From positions 37,221,317 to 37,285,316 of the forward strand of contig NC_090246.1 in NCBI RefSeq assembly GCF_037325665.1: a DNA stretch of 64,000 nucleotides, in the 5' to 3' direction. Below, in pieces: positions 34,479-46,371 of the stretch. The translations under genes were made by a program, and so were the position numbers. The stretch comes from Littorina saxatilis. Taxonomy: Eukaryota; Mollusca; Gastropoda; Littorinimorpha; Littorinidae. The notes beneath the pieces were generated by a model. The model worked only from the letters and a program-made list of their open reading frames with translations, made no database searches and was not told where the DNA came from. Numbering within the stretch: position 1 is the stretch's first letter; each line of letters begins with the position of its first letter.

Positions 34479-34490
34479 TGCTTGCTTGCT
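34434..34490. repeat. (GT)n microsatellite in the TXNDC15 3' region
   Basis: GT run ending in GCTTGCTTGCTT, about 220 bp after the stop codon and likely within the 3' UTR. Confidence 0.95.
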
Positions 34491-34696
34491 TTATGATTGG
34501 ATGTGGTGTGTTTTTGAGTATACACTGCCTCAGCTTTTGTGGTGAAACTTTTGTGAAAAAGTAACTGTTGAGAATACTAATATTCGCTTGTTTGTGGATT
34601 GAGACAGAAAGGATGAGGAAACAATGGAAATCAATAATCCCAGATTGAAGAGAAAAGTCTGGAAGAGAATGACTGACAAATAACTGAGAGTGAGAA

Positions 34697-34702
34697 AATA
34701 AA
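34697..34702 (+). promoter_or_regulatory. Candidate poly(A) signal of TXNDC15
   Basis: AATAAA about 480 bp after the stop codon, followed by a GT-containing stretch (TTGTGAGACAGTTGTCAGG). The first good signal downstream of the gene. Confidence 0.5.
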
Positions 34703-34909
34703 AACTTGCAAATTTGTGAGACAGTTGTCAGGTAGAATGTGGAATTTTTTATCGAAAATGATGCAGCTTAGTGTGAAAGCATGTCAAAGAAGTACCTACC
34801 TTGCATATTTTCTTGTTGCTGCGGATTATTTGAAGTACGATTTGCAAAAGTGGTTGTGCAGATCATGATGAGTGCATGGTGCTGTTTTAATTTGATATAA
34901 GTGCAGGTT

Positions 34910-35522
34910 CAGGGGTCGACACTAACTTATTTGGCCTGGGGCCACACTGGCCCCAGAGATGGACATTGCTGGGGCGGAAAACAAAAATCTGGGGCCCACT
35001 CTCAGTATTCACGGGCGGCAATGCATTGTCTGTTTTTCTTCATCGTACTGAAGCCAGGGAAATTCTTTCAACCATTTGACATTGAAATTACGACAGCGCT
35101 TCGCGATTTTGGCTGCATCGGTCTCATGTTTTCGTTTCTCTCCACCCTGTTCTTCATCTTCATTTCCATGTCTTTTTACACCAGGGATGTGTCGCCACAT
35201 TTTGCGTTTGGCATTTAAAATTGAAGGCGATACTTATCTCTCACGCTAAAGAGCGCAGTCTGGGAGTTATTTCCCTTGCGGCATTGTCCTTCGACGATTT
35301 CAATGTTTTTTTTTTCTTGACTGCGGCATTGATCGTAAATCAAATTTCAGCGACGACTTTGACTGGCGATTTTTATTGATTGGCTCTGGCATTAGAATTT
35401 TCGGTTTGTCATTGTTGGAATTTATTCTGGGGCGGACTGGGCCCCAAGCTTCGGCAATGTTTGGGGCGGAACACAAAACTCTGGGGCGTTCCGCCCCCCG
35501 CCCCCGCTAGTGTCGAACCCTG
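34910..35522 (-). mobile_element. hAT-like element carrying a zinc-finger fragment
   Basis: Ends CAGGGGTCGACACTAAC and GCTAGTGTCGAACCCTG pair, with AGGTT on both sides (34905-34909 and 35523-35527), a 5-bp duplication as in some hAT lineages. On the minus strand, 35009-35200 encodes NFNVKWLKEFPWLQYDEE and MHCRP, which resembles the N-terminal TTF/BED-type zinc-finger start of hAT transposase-related proteins. The rest of the transposase is absent, so this is a deleted, immobile derivative. Confidence 0.75.
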
Positions 35523-35993
35523 AGGTTGTAACATAGCTCAGTTTTGCAAGAAATGTTTTGCCCGATTGAAAAGAAAGCTTGTGTGTGTGTCTGTCTCCAG
35601 GAGAGAGAGGTGTTTTTTAACTTGTTTTGCTTTGTGATATTGTTTTGCAACATGTTTCATCTTCCTTTGACTTTGTCATTACTTTTTTTTAAACAGACAA
35701 CTGTCCAATCTCAAGAATAATGTATTTTTAAGAGGCAAAAACCTGGCAGTAAAACTGTTTTGTCTGGTTTCCAGCTGAGTAAAGTAAAAACAAACAAAAA
35801 CGTTTCTGGGTTCATATTTTGTATCATTCACTAACCAAGCTTTATTGTCTATGTTCCCCCCCAAAAGAGGATGGGAAGACAACATACAAAGTCAAGAGGG
35901 GGATAGTTACATGTAACACGTAATTGAATCAAGGATGACCACTCATTGACACTGTGATGTAGCGCTATCTTTTTCGCACATGAATTTGTTTAA

Positions 35994-36433
35994 CCTTCAC
36001 CGGATCACGCGTTGGACTTCACAGTCCGGATAATGTGGGTCGTGTATGACCCATACTTTCCAAAGAAGGATTCAATGCAAAACGTATGGGTCGTACACGA
36101 CCCACACCATCCGAATAGGGATAAACGTTTTGCCACCTCTTTGCAGAGTATGGGTCGTATACGACCCACGACATCTGAATAAGGATAAATAACGTAAAAT
36201 TCCTTACGTAATTCCATACGGGTCGTCCCTGACCCACATCATCCGGACTGTGTAGTTCAAATTACGTCATCGTTTATTTGTTTGTTTTCAAAAATATTAT
36301 TTCAAAAGTTGGGCAATGGGAAGGTCGTTTGTTGATTAGAGATTACATGAAATCTCAATTAAAAACTCCAAATAGTTTCAAAGATAATGAAGATTTTGTG
36401 AGGCTCTGGGTCGTCCATGACGCATGGTGAAGG
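35994..36433. mobile_element. piggyBac-like MITE with GGGTCGTACACGACCC palindromes
   Basis: 440 bp, flanked by TTAA (35990-35993 and 36434-36437), with ends CCTTCACC and GGTGAAGG. Inside are at least four near-palindromes of the form TGGGTCGTRTACGACCCA, spaced about 60 bp apart with shared linkers (ATCCGAATAGGGATAAACG). No transposase. Confidence 0.8.
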
Positions 36434-36439
36434 TTAAGT

Positions 36440-37978
36440 GGTGGTATTTTTCTCTGACATTACTATTAGGACTGCAATGTTAGGATCCTTTGTCACATCT
36501 GATTGGATGTAAACTGGTGAATTTATTTCACACACAGAAAAACCCTAAAACTTTCAGACTGAAATAATTTGTGACCAATCAACTGTCAAGTAAAAGTATA
36601 TAAACTGAAAAGTTCAGTCTCTGTTTCTGAAAGTGTGCGTTATGTGTGAATGTGTGTGTGGATATTTAAGCTTTAAAAGGGTTGAACAGCTACACACTAA
36701 AATGTACAGTTACGTAAACAGTTTCATCACATTTTTATTTTGGTGTCATATGTCCAATATCCATGATATGTGCATGACAATATATATATAACCAGGTTGA
36801 TCAAATACCAGTGCTATCACACAGTCAGCAAAACAATAACATTTCAAGCATGTAGGCATGCATTAAAAAAAAAAAAAACCTACTGACAGGAGTGGGTCAG
36901 TCATCACATGACCATACTCAAATCTGCGGTAATTTTAATGTAGGCCTACCAGCACCAAACTGAAAATAAGCAAAAGTCAATAACACATTGTTTTTAGCGA
37001 TTTTGCCACTGAGCAAGTTAGTTTTCACACTGAGCATAACAGCTTTTCTTGACAAAAAAATAAAGTTTTATGTTTTACACCACTTTAGTTTAAGAGCAAT
37101 TTTTATGTATTGATCCATTTAAAAAAATAATAAATTGTTCAGAGCATTCTGCATCAGGCACCATTAATTGTGGTGGCACTTTGAACTGTAAAAGATTTGC
37201 TTTTATGCTCATTTCATTCATAATTTTCTGGATTAAACATGTTAAGTTTGGACTTAAAACACTAATACCTTTGGATTTTCTTTTTATATTTTAATTACAG
37301 AGATCAGACAATACCCTCAAATTACTTGTCACAATGACAACATTCTAAATGACAAGTTTGAATTGGAACATCAGATCTTGAATATCACTACTGAAGTATT
37401 TAAGAAGCAAGATGAGAACAGTACTTTATTACTTGGGAGCAATTTAAGCAAGCCTTTCTGGAGCATGGATGGCCTTGCATAGAAGTATATTTGTGACTAA
37501 GCTTATTTAAGATGAAATAATTGGGTAGACCGGTTTTTATTGTCACATGGATAGTCAAAAGCATAAAACAGTAACAACTACACGTACATCAAGCCGACAA
37601 GCGTAATTTACTGAGCTGCAACTTTTACTGATTCCTAGTTTGGTCATTGCACATTAAAAACTGTAATAAGCGAAAACACTTTTTGGTAAAAAAAAAATTG
37701 TTTTGACAATGTTAAAGATTATGTTTACTAAAAGTAAAAGGTACCGGTATGTATATGTCTTAAAATTTTGAGCAGATTAAACAGTAACAAAAAAACACTT
37801 CACACACTTAACTTGTGATTATTTACTTTTTAATCAAAGTTCTGGAGTCTGGCTTTGTGTTTTCATTTGTTTTAGTGGTCAAGTCATAATACTTAATAGG
37901 CACTTAAATTTATGTCAAATTTACAGCCATATTTCTAAAGTCAAGGCCAGTCTTGTCGGAGGGCATTGCCCACTGATT
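36440..37978. other. Intergenic stretch between TXNDC15 and GSTO copy 1
   Basis: AT-rich, with no coding frame and no repeat ends that I can define. The right part probably contains the GSTO copy 1 3' UTR. Confidence 0.5.
37536..37541 (-). promoter_or_regulatory. Candidate poly(A) signal of GSTO copy 1
   Basis: AATAAA on the minus strand about 440 bp past the stop codon. Confidence 0.35.
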
Positions 37979-40900
37979 TCAGCGTTCCAGGCCAATATCG
38001 TAATTTGGCTTGCCGTCTTTGTAAGACTGCACAAAAATCATGTGGGTGTCAAGGTCAAAGAGCGTGGCCTTGACTGCTGGTTCTTGCAGCATGGCCTGTG
38101 TCCAGGCGAACAGTTTAGGAAACTTGGTTGCTGACGGCAAGAGGTCGGGGGCAGCACTCTTCAGCAGTCCGATTCGCTCGAACCATGGCCACAGCATGAA
38201 GTCAATCATCGCTACCTGTTCACCTGTGTACATACAAAAGTTTTCTTTAAAAATGTTAAACACAAAAATGTAGACTTCACGCACACACACACAAATACTT
38301 TATGCTCTCATGCTTGTTCAATTAGCTCCTCTTGCTTCATCAGTTCAAAACAAATACCTGTTTGGACTTTCTTCTTCTTCGTTCATGGGCTGAAACTCCC
38401 ACGTTCACTCATGTTTTTGCACAAGTGGGGTTTTACGTGTATGACCGTTTTTACCCCGCTATTCAGGCAGCCATACGCAGCGTTCGGGGGACCTGTCTGG
38501 ACTGACTCAGGCACTATTGCCATCAAACTGTCAGGGCATTGCAAGCCTGGTATGGCTTGATACTAGTGATGGCAAACAGCCTGGCAGAATGCAGACCACA
38601 AGGACATTCTTGTGATTAAAATTGAAAAATGCCTTCTATATCTATTGTTGCCATTAGTGATTTCAACCCATCATACATTTCCAGAGAAAGGTAATTTACT
38701 TTTTCATGTACATGTGTGTGAAAACCCAGACATACTCTCTCCAACTCACACTCGTGCACACACATACACATTCCCTGGTGACCTTCCCATTGCAAAGAAC
38801 TGTCAAGTTTGCACGATTGAACTTTCAAGTTCTGTGTTCTCTCTCTATCTCTCACGTACACAAATTTTCTCTCTTTATTGTACGCTACGAACACTAACCT
38901 CCAAAGAACTTGCCCCTCTTAGAAACCTCTTCATCCAGCTTTTGCAAGGCTTTGGTGAGTGTTTCCTTTGCTTCTTCATCTTTGCCCTCTGTCCGCATCA
39001 CTTTGTAGTAGTTGGGAATGCACTGTCCAAAGAAATCTGAGATACTGGAAATTTAGTCTCTAAGAACCCGAGTTCATAAACTGATTCAAAGGCTTATCTA
39101 TGATTAACGAGTGTGTAAAAGGATGAGAAGGTTTAATTATTCATTGTACTGAAAAGAGTTTGGTTTTATTCCCTGCGTCCTCCCCTTACCACCAAAGTGA
39201 AAATTGAAACAAGGCTTGCAATTGTGAAAGAGTTAAAAGTAATCAAAAACTCACTTTCATTTCTAATGTTCACTATTTTAGCTAAATATAGCGAAAGGAT
39301 TTGAAAGTTTTACATAATGCAACTTTAATTACTGATATTCACTAACATCTAACTAAAATTAAAATGTAAAGTGGCCACACCAAGTCATACAATAGCATTG
39401 TAAACATTTTAACAGTTTCAATTTAATAAAAAAGAACCTGTCACATGCAATCAAAACCAGTAGGACTTAAGTACTGGTTGACTAATTATTTTGTGGTACT
39501 TTGAAAGAAAAAACACATGGTAAAATACCGGAAATTCATGGTGCTAGTTAAAACCAATTGGTTTTTAGTTCTATTCTATTAAGACAGTGCTGGCTTTTAG
39601 TCTAACCTTGCTTCCATAGTAGTCAACCAGCATAGCGTCCTGAGCCTTCCTGTAGGGGTCAGCGGGGGTCAGACGATTCTGGGGGTAGACATCGTCAAGG
39701 TAGTCACACGTGATGAGAGATTCATACACGACCTTGTCATCTTGTTCCAGCGTCGGCACCATTCCCAGTGGATTGCGTTCCAAGAACCATTCTGGTTTCT
39801 CCTTCAGGTCAACGTTGACTGTTTCATGCCTGGCGGAGAGAAGAACTGTCATAATCATCTGTAAGTGGCTTGATAATTTGCTATGTAATTTCCTTGAAGT
39901 GAATGTGATTCAAGTTTTTATCATTCAGCTGTTTTTAACTTGCTTTTTTCTCTTTGACAGTTTTTGCAGAAGAACATCGTGACTAGATGTAGAACTATAA
40001 GTAAAAAAGAAAGAAAGCAGAAAACAAAAGAACAAAGAAGCAAACAAACATTGTCTCCCAGGTAGGGATATATCCGTACCCACTCATATGGCTATCCGAC
40101 CAGGTACGGATATATCCACTCAGACTGTTAGCTTCAGTCGCTTCCTGTAACGTCTAACGCCTGCATTCCAGCGTGTTGATACACAGTTACTACAATTCTG
40201 AGTGACCTGCTGCAGCACAGCTGGTCTTGGCTAAAAAAAACTTGGTCAACATAGGAGGGGTACAAAATGTTAAGGCCAGGCGAGGCGGAACTTATTTGGA
40301 AAGCCAAAAGGTCGTCTCAGAACTAAAGCTGAACAAAAACAACATCAACACAATAACACTACAAAGAACTCTCTAAACACTGCCCCCAAAACTGTCTTTT
40401 CTTCCTAATGCATGTTTACATGGTTTGCCATGGCATCAGTAGTCCGGAATTATATGTGGCTTTAAGTGGCTCTAACTATCTCTACCAAATGCCAGAGTAC
40501 AAGCGAGCAATAATACCACTGTCCTGATATCGTTGCAGCATTCTTGTACACTCCTAAGCTTTTGTTCTGGGCTCGTCTCTCTTTCAGGGGAAATTAAAAA
40601 CTGTGAGAGAGGCAGACAGAGCATATATTCAAACTTGCCGAACACCAATTCAGCAAGATATGACAGGTGAATTCATGGGAGATTGAGAGTTTTCTTAATT
40701 TTTTTTGTTTACCATTTTGACATCAAAGTGTTTCCAACTTTTTATACTTAAGAATTAGAAAAGATCAACAACAGCTAGAACAACTCACGGTATGCGTTTT
40801 TGAGCCAGGACAAGTCGTGTGCGTTGAGCAAAGGGACAGAATCGCATGCTGTAAAGTCTAAGCTTGCCCTTGGTCAAGGGAGGGAAGGCAGAGCCTGCAA

Positions 40901-43895
40901 AATAATAAGACAAATATAGGTTATGAATAGCATAAATGGAAATGTTTCAAATGAAATCTGAACGTATACATTGTCACAAAGTCGTTATTTCTAATGACAC
41001 TGTATAATTAACAGCATCATCATCGATTTGATTCCCACAGTTCAGGCACTGGAAGGGATCGAGGTTCCAAAAGAAGCGTCTTCATTTGACCACCTCGACT
41101 GCAGGATGTTTTGAGTAAAATACACGTAAGTACAGTATATAGGATAAACAGAATACTACATGGCTTGCTGTTTCGTACCAAATATATACTCGTTGCTTTT
41201 TCAAATAGTGAACAGCTCGCTTTTGCTCGCAATTCAAGATTTAAAAAAACAAACTTGTGTAAATCTGGTACAACACAGCAAGTCATGTAGTATTCTCTAT
41301 GTTGTTGGCTGGGATAATGTGTGATAATTTTCTGATACACTCAACATTTTTTCAAATTTTTTTTTTTAACTATGACCACAAAACTTTACACATGTTAACA
41401 ATGCCTCTGTAACCGTGCCTGCCCTGGTTTTTCAGTGCTCTTAACATATGTTTCAGAGGTATCTGTGTCCTGTATGTATTTTACGAGGAATAAGGGCTAT
41501 CAGGTGTAATATAAAGCCTTCTCATGTGACAATCAAAGCTTTAAATCACCATGTCAGCTAAGATAAGAAGGAGTCACAGGGTCAAAAACGGGGTTGTTAT
41601 GTCAGTTGCTGTCCTGGGTGATCATAATGTTTTCCACCCGAGATGAGCCTAGAGCAACACTATCAAAATGTTTCAATCTCCCGATTAGGCCCCAAGTCAG
41701 GTTAATCGTCGCACAGAATTTGTTTGTTTGTTTATTTGTTGCTTAACGTCCAGCCGACTACGCAGAGCCATATCAGGACGAGGAAGGGGGGGATGAAGGG
41801 GGCCACTTGTCAAGCGATTCCTGTTTACAAATGCACTAACCCATTACTTGTGTCCCAGCAGGCTTTAGTAAAACTAAATTAATACCTACTGGAAGATTAC
41901 CAGTTTCCAGTATGTTAAAATAGGCTTAACCTATCTACTGCTGGACTTACATCAGAACACTAACAGATTAAACTATACATGAATCGCGAGACAAGCGGCA
42001 AGAGAAGAGATTTTTGGAAAAAATACAGGTGAATGAGCAAGAAGGCAGAAAAAAGAAAAGAATTCATGAAGAAAAAGAGAGCATGACAGGAAAGAGGAAC
42101 CAAAAATCTACCTAACAGCAAACTAGAAAGCTCCTGCGGTTCCAAAAACAGGAGGGGCCTTTAATTTCATAACCGCAGTGCCCCACTGCGGGGGTCGCAC
42201 AGAATGATTCACAAAATGTTGACACTTCTTTAAGAATGTAACTTCACTTCCAAGGGGCTATTTCCAGAGATAATCCAACACTGTTCATAAAACAGAGAGC
42301 TAGCACATGTCCATAAGTCAACTTACGTTTTAAGCAAGAAAAATAGCCTCTAGTGCACAGATTCAATAACTCAGTGCCTTTTACCTATGTTTGATCGATT
42401 TTTCACATAGTATGTTGTTCTGACCTGCACATGCATAGACAGTGGCGGACCCAGGGGTTGTTCCGGACCCCTCCCCCCCCCCCCCCCCCCCCAGCCTAAA
42501 AAACAAAAATAAAAAAAGGAAAATAAAAGTTTTAAAAAATTGAAAATAAAGAAAAAATGATGGCTCCGATTGCACCAGATTGCTTCATTTTCCTTCTTTT
42601 TATAAAAAGTGTCCGGGGAGGCATGACCCCGGACCCCCTCAGAGCCGGCCTTTGTCTTCTAAATGACGGTTTTGGAAGGTAGTTGGGTAATTTGTTGGCT
42701 GAGGTTGCACGAGATAGTTCCATTTTCCTTGTTTTTATCAACATTTTCCAGGGGGTGGTGGGCATGCCCCCGGACCGCCCTGGGAGGTTCGGGCACTTCG
42801 CGCCCTCAACTAATTGCTTTGCGTCGTCGATCTGTCCCTAAAAGAAATGTGGAAACCCCCCCCCTTAAAAATGATGTGATCCGCCCCTGATAGGCAATGT
42901 ACTGCTGCATCAGATGTCTTTGAGTACTTGCTTTCTGATGTTTAATAAACAGGGAATTATATTTCTGATATATGTTTATGTTTCTAAAGGAATTCTTAAA
43001 CAACCAGGATCAACTATTTATTGTCTTTAACCTTCACTGTGCTTCGTGGGTCATGACGACCCAGAGCCTCACAAAATTGTCTTTATCTCTGAAACTATTT
43101 GGAGTTTTTAATCGAGACTTCATGTAATCTCCAGTCATCATACGACCTTCCCATTGCCCAACTTTGGAAAGATCATCTTTCTAAACAAACAAATAAACGA
43201 TGACGTAATTTGAACTATACAGTCCGGATGATATGGAATTACGTAAACAATTTTACGTTGTTTATCCTTATTCGGATGGCGTGGGTCGTGTACGACCCAT
43301 ACTCTGCAAAGAGGTGACAAAACGTTTATTCCTATTCGGATGGCGTGGGTCGTGTACGACCCATATACTTTTTACGTTGAATCCTTCTTTGAAAAGTATG
43401 GGTCGTACACGACCCACATCATCCGGACTGTGTAGTGCAAAGTGTGATACGGTGAAGGTTAATCAAAATATTTGTCATTGTTGTTTTATTATGATCCAGC
43501 ACTTTTGAGACTCTCATTATCAATTTGCAGTAAGATCCTGAACACGTTAATTGCACACACACACACACCAAACACACACAAACACTGACACACAAACATT
43601 GACACACAAACATGCACACACACACACACACACTGACAAACACACACACACCACACACACGCGCACACACGCCCTGACAACAGAAGCGACCAGATTTGTT
43701 GCTCCTTGTGCAAGAACGCTGATGAAGATTAAGGTCATGTCGGTCATTAATTGTTGATTGCCGACAGTGATAAGTTGTAAACATCGAGACAAACATTGAA
43801 GACAAAACGGCAAAACATTTTATTTATACTGTACTGTTATACTATATCATATCACAAAATGGTGGCCTACCTTTTGGGTAGCTTTTCTCCGTCAT
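37979..43895 (-). CDS. GSTO1: Omega-class glutathione S-transferase (copy 1)
   Basis: Five coding exons in transcript order: 43895-43871, 40894-40789, 39829-39607, 39022-38899 and 38223-37979. All introns are GT-AG and the total is 240 residues, the family's normal size. Omega GSTs use a cysteine for glutathione-dependent thiol transfer and dehydroascorbate or methylarsonate reduction. The catalytic motif RFCPFAQR has Cys28 (Cys32 in human GSTO1), after the omega N-terminal extension with [27 protein letters not shown] holds the cis-proline and [12 protein letters not shown] the glutathione-binding Glu-Ser. The alpha-helical domain includes [12 protein letters not shown]. The start is set by a 25-nt first coding exon, MTEKSYPK + G. 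It is 5' of a second, tandem copy on the same strand. The symbol marks the family, not orthology to vertebrate GSTO1. Confidence 0.95.
38368..38490 (-). mobile_element. 5'-truncated SINE in GSTO copy 1 intron 4
   Basis: 3' part of the 8726-9102 family (CGTATGGCTGCC, GCGGGGTAAAAACGG, GGGAGTTTCAGCCCATGAAC, (GAA)n). It is flanked by ACCTGTTTGGAC (38356-38367) and ACCTGTCTGGAC (38491-38502), one mismatch. Confidence 0.88.
40066..40117. repeat. Perfect 15-bp inverted repeat
   Basis: GGATATATCCGTACC (40066-40080) and its exact reverse complement (40103-40117), with a 22-bp loop, in GSTO copy 1 intron 2. Each arm itself contains the palindrome GGATATATCC. Confidence 0.85.
41150..41296. mobile_element. 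Small TIR element (~147 bp)
   Basis: AGAATACTACATGGCTTGCT at the left is mirrored by AGCAAGTCATGTAGTATTCT at the right; a CGTACCA/TGGTAC pair extends the arms to about 31 bp. It lies in GSTO copy 1 intron 1. Confidence 0.75.
41720..42193 (-). mobile_element. SINE-like retroposon with 12-bp duplication
   Basis: 474 bp, flanked by GTCGCACAGAAT (41708-41719 and 42194-42205). The plus strand opens with (TGTT)n, TTTATTTGTTGCTTAACG and a GGGGGCCACTTGTCAAGCG region like that of 21821-22188, and the far end is GC-rich. It is a relative of that family with a longer body. Confidence 0.87.
42440..42889. mobile_element. hAT-like MITE
   Basis: Ends CAGTGGCGGACCCAGGGG and GATCCGCCCCTG. Flanks ATAGA and ATAGG suggest a decayed 5-bp duplication. 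Two internal segments repeat TTCCATTTTCCTTGTTTTTAT-like words and GGGCATGCCCCCGGACC-like words. A poly-C tract lies at about 42472-42492. Confidence 0.65.
43031..43458. mobile_element. piggyBac-like MITE, second copy
   Basis: 428 bp, flanked by TTAA (43027-43030 and 43459-43462), ends CCTTCACT and GGTGAAGG. It is in the opposite orientation to 35994-36433 and shares the same GGGTCGTGTACGACCC palindromes and linkers. It lies in GSTO copy 1 intron 1. Confidence 0.8.
43550..43680. repeat. (CA)n / ACACTGACACACAAAC array
   Basis: Short-period repeat, about 200 bp downstream of exon 1 of GSTO copy 1 in transcript orientation. Confidence 0.9.
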
Positions 43896-44330
43896 AGCTG
43901 CTGCCGCCGATCGTGAAGACAGGACTGCACTGTGATGTGTTTCCCTGCAGGTTTTACGAGAAACTAAATTCCGAAACACTGCACACTGCCGGCTTGTGAA
44001 AACTGGCCGTGTCAAGGACGATAAATCTGCAGCGTCATAGCCACAGGCACTTGACATGAGGTTGTCGGGGCCTGTAACAGTGTAAGTTGGATTATATGTG
44101 CTCTCAAGACTATTACGGTAGTATGAGTAGCAGCCGTAGCGTTTCCACCACCCGAACCCGGTGATATCCAACCAACAGGCCCCGCCCACATAGCGTTGTT
44201 GCACTGGTCCAAGTTGAAGTTTGACCTCGTAAGGTAGATATGCTTGGTACATGTGCACCTGGTACGCGTGTACTGATAATGTTACGGTGCAATTAAAGTA
44301 GCGCTGCCGTGCGTATTCATGTAAGGACAT
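43896..44330 (-). other. In-frame open extension upstream of GSTO copy 1 ATG
   Basis: The reading frame stays open for 145 codons above MTEKSYPKG, up to an ATG at 44328-44330, with another ATG at 44057. The last 45 residues (SSLTRPVFTSRQCAVFRN, then LVSRKTCRETHHSAVLSS) are basic and Ser-rich, with one acidic residue. This could be 5' UTR that is open by chance, or a longer N-terminus. Omega GSTs normally start near MTEK-type sequence, so I favour the short start. Confidence 0.3.
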
Positions 44331-44397
44331 TCAGCATGACTTGAAACTCATGCCCCCACGCAACCTGATGCACGTGGAGCCTCAGAGGGTACTATGC

Positions 44398-44405
44398 AGT
44401 GTGTG

Positions 44406-44436
<31 letters not shown>

Positions 44437-44480
44437 ATTTCAGTGCGTGTGCTTGTGTTGTGTGTGTGTGTGTGTGTGAA
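44398..44480. repeat. (GT)n microsatellites
   Basis: Two GT runs just upstream of the GSTO copy 1 leader. Confidence 0.9.
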
Positions 44481-44654
44481 AGATATTGTCAAAGAAGGTC
44501 GATGAATATAAAGGTCAGTGCTGGTTGTCCATCACGATCTCTCAAGTTCAGTTGTGTCACTCGCACACACACAAACCGTGTCAGTGGCACAGCGCGCGCG
44601 TACTGGCACAGGCCCTTTAAATTCTGAGTGATTCACAGGACACTAGTCGGACCC

Positions 44655-44745
<91 letters not shown>

Positions 44746-44902
44746 ACCAAAGAGAAACTTGTACATGACGCTTTGGATGGACTGATAACTTCTGAGGTGT
44801 GTGTGTGTGTGTGTGTGTGTGTCAGTGCGTGCATGCATGTGTGCCAGCTTGCGTGCGTGCGTGCGTGTGTGTGTGTCAGTGTGTGTGTGTGTGTGTGCGG
44901 CG
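44655..44902. repeat. (CT)n and (GT)n microsatellites
   Basis: A nearly pure CT run of about 85 bp (44656-44742), then GT/GCGT runs (44797-44898). Confidence 0.97.
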
Positions 44903-44984
44903 ACAGACTGAGACAGAGACAAAGAGAGAGTGAGAGAAAGAACTATCTGCTAAAATGTGTGAAGTTGATCTTTATGTATATTGA

Positions 44985-45518
44985 ACTAGATGAATACCCG
45001 CTTCGCCGGGTAGCCGGCTTCGCCGGGAAGAAGTAGAGCCGAATACCCGGGTAGCCGGGTGAGTGGCGCACCGTACGCCGGCCGCTTCGCCGGGTAGCCG
45101 GGTGAGTGGCGCACCGTACGCGATTGACGCCACACGAAGGAAGGGAGATAAACGCGCAAAACACTGGAGAAGATGTACCTTCTAAAAATAGTAACGGGAA
45201 TATGGATTGAGCGTTGTGGACAGTGACCTTCTAAAAATAGTAACGGGAATATGGATTGACGCCACACGAAGGAAGGGAGATAAACGCAAAACACTGGAGA
45301 AGATAAGGAAGAGTTACTGGGAATGGATCTGGGAAGATGAACAGAAAAACCAAAATCGGTTCAGCGCTGCGCGCTGAGAGCACGTGTTGAAAATTCTCAT
45401 CGACCAGGTTGTGTCCGGGGTCTACCTGAATATGCCCACCAAATTTGAAGCAGATCCATCGAGAACTTTGGCCGTGCATCGCGAACACACACACACACAC
45501 ACAGACACAAGTCGTATA
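44985..45518 (+). repeat. CTTCGCCGGG-type repeat with (CA)n and TATA end
   Basis: Starts AACTAGATGAATACCCGCTT and repeats CGCTTCGCCGGGTAGCCGG and GTGAGTGGCGCACCGTACG units. It contains a duplicated segment (TTCTAAAAATAGTAACGGGA at about 45179 and 45230), then CACCAAATTTGAAGCAGATC, GAGAACTTTGGCCGTGCATC and a (CA)n tract, ending GTCGTATA. A close relative fills 62545-63660. Confidence 0.75.
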
Positions 45519-46371
45519 TGGGTGCGTCTCAGAATCTCGTCCTCTGTTTGTGACATTATCACCAAAAGTAAAATCTTCCCAGAAAACGTTGATAATACTA
45601 TTTACACACTTCTCAGGGTGTACCTTTTCAGTTTAAACAAGAAAAAATATAACATTGCCTTTAGTTTGCCATATATTGAGCATTATTTGGACCATGTGTG
45701 CAAAATCACCCGTGTAACATGGAAACAATAAAAGACAAAAAAACTGCATTTATAAGGCTGAAAACGACTTTTATTCAGTTATTATTGTTGAATCACAAGC
45801 CATTATAGAGTTCAATATGAAATGACTACATGCAAACAACAAAATAATGTTTTTTTCAAAGTTCCATGCATTCGTCAAAATTTCAATACAAAAATGAAAA
45901 TTAATTAATGATATCCTGATCAGAACATGTAGATACATGGCATTCATTCAGTCTTGTTGCTCCAAGACAAAATGTTAGAAAGTTATCCCAAAAGAATGCA
46001 AAATGGTCACCGATGTAACACGGAAACATCACTTTTGTAACAAAGAAACGGTTATGCTTTTTCCCACAAACTTTACTAAATGAAGCTGATTTTGCAACCA
46101 GATTCTTCTTAGGTAAAATGCCAAACACTAAAACAGGAACAGAAAGAAAAAGAAGCTGGACAAAATCGAGCAAACTTTGCCCCAAAAAAGAGAAACATTA
46201 ATGAAAAGTTCATCACCGACGTAACTCGGAAACGAACAACCAGACATGTATTATAAGGTTTGACATGAAGAATGCAAATGTTTAAAAGTGGTTCATTCAA
46301 TTGTTAAGACAATAAACCAAAGGCATTGGTTACATATAGAACAGTTGCCACTTGCAGTTAATTAATTTATT

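Noticed and set aside
38612-39040. 142-codon plus-strand frame across GSTO copy 1 exon 4
   Set aside because: Antisense to a well-supported exon; no domain.
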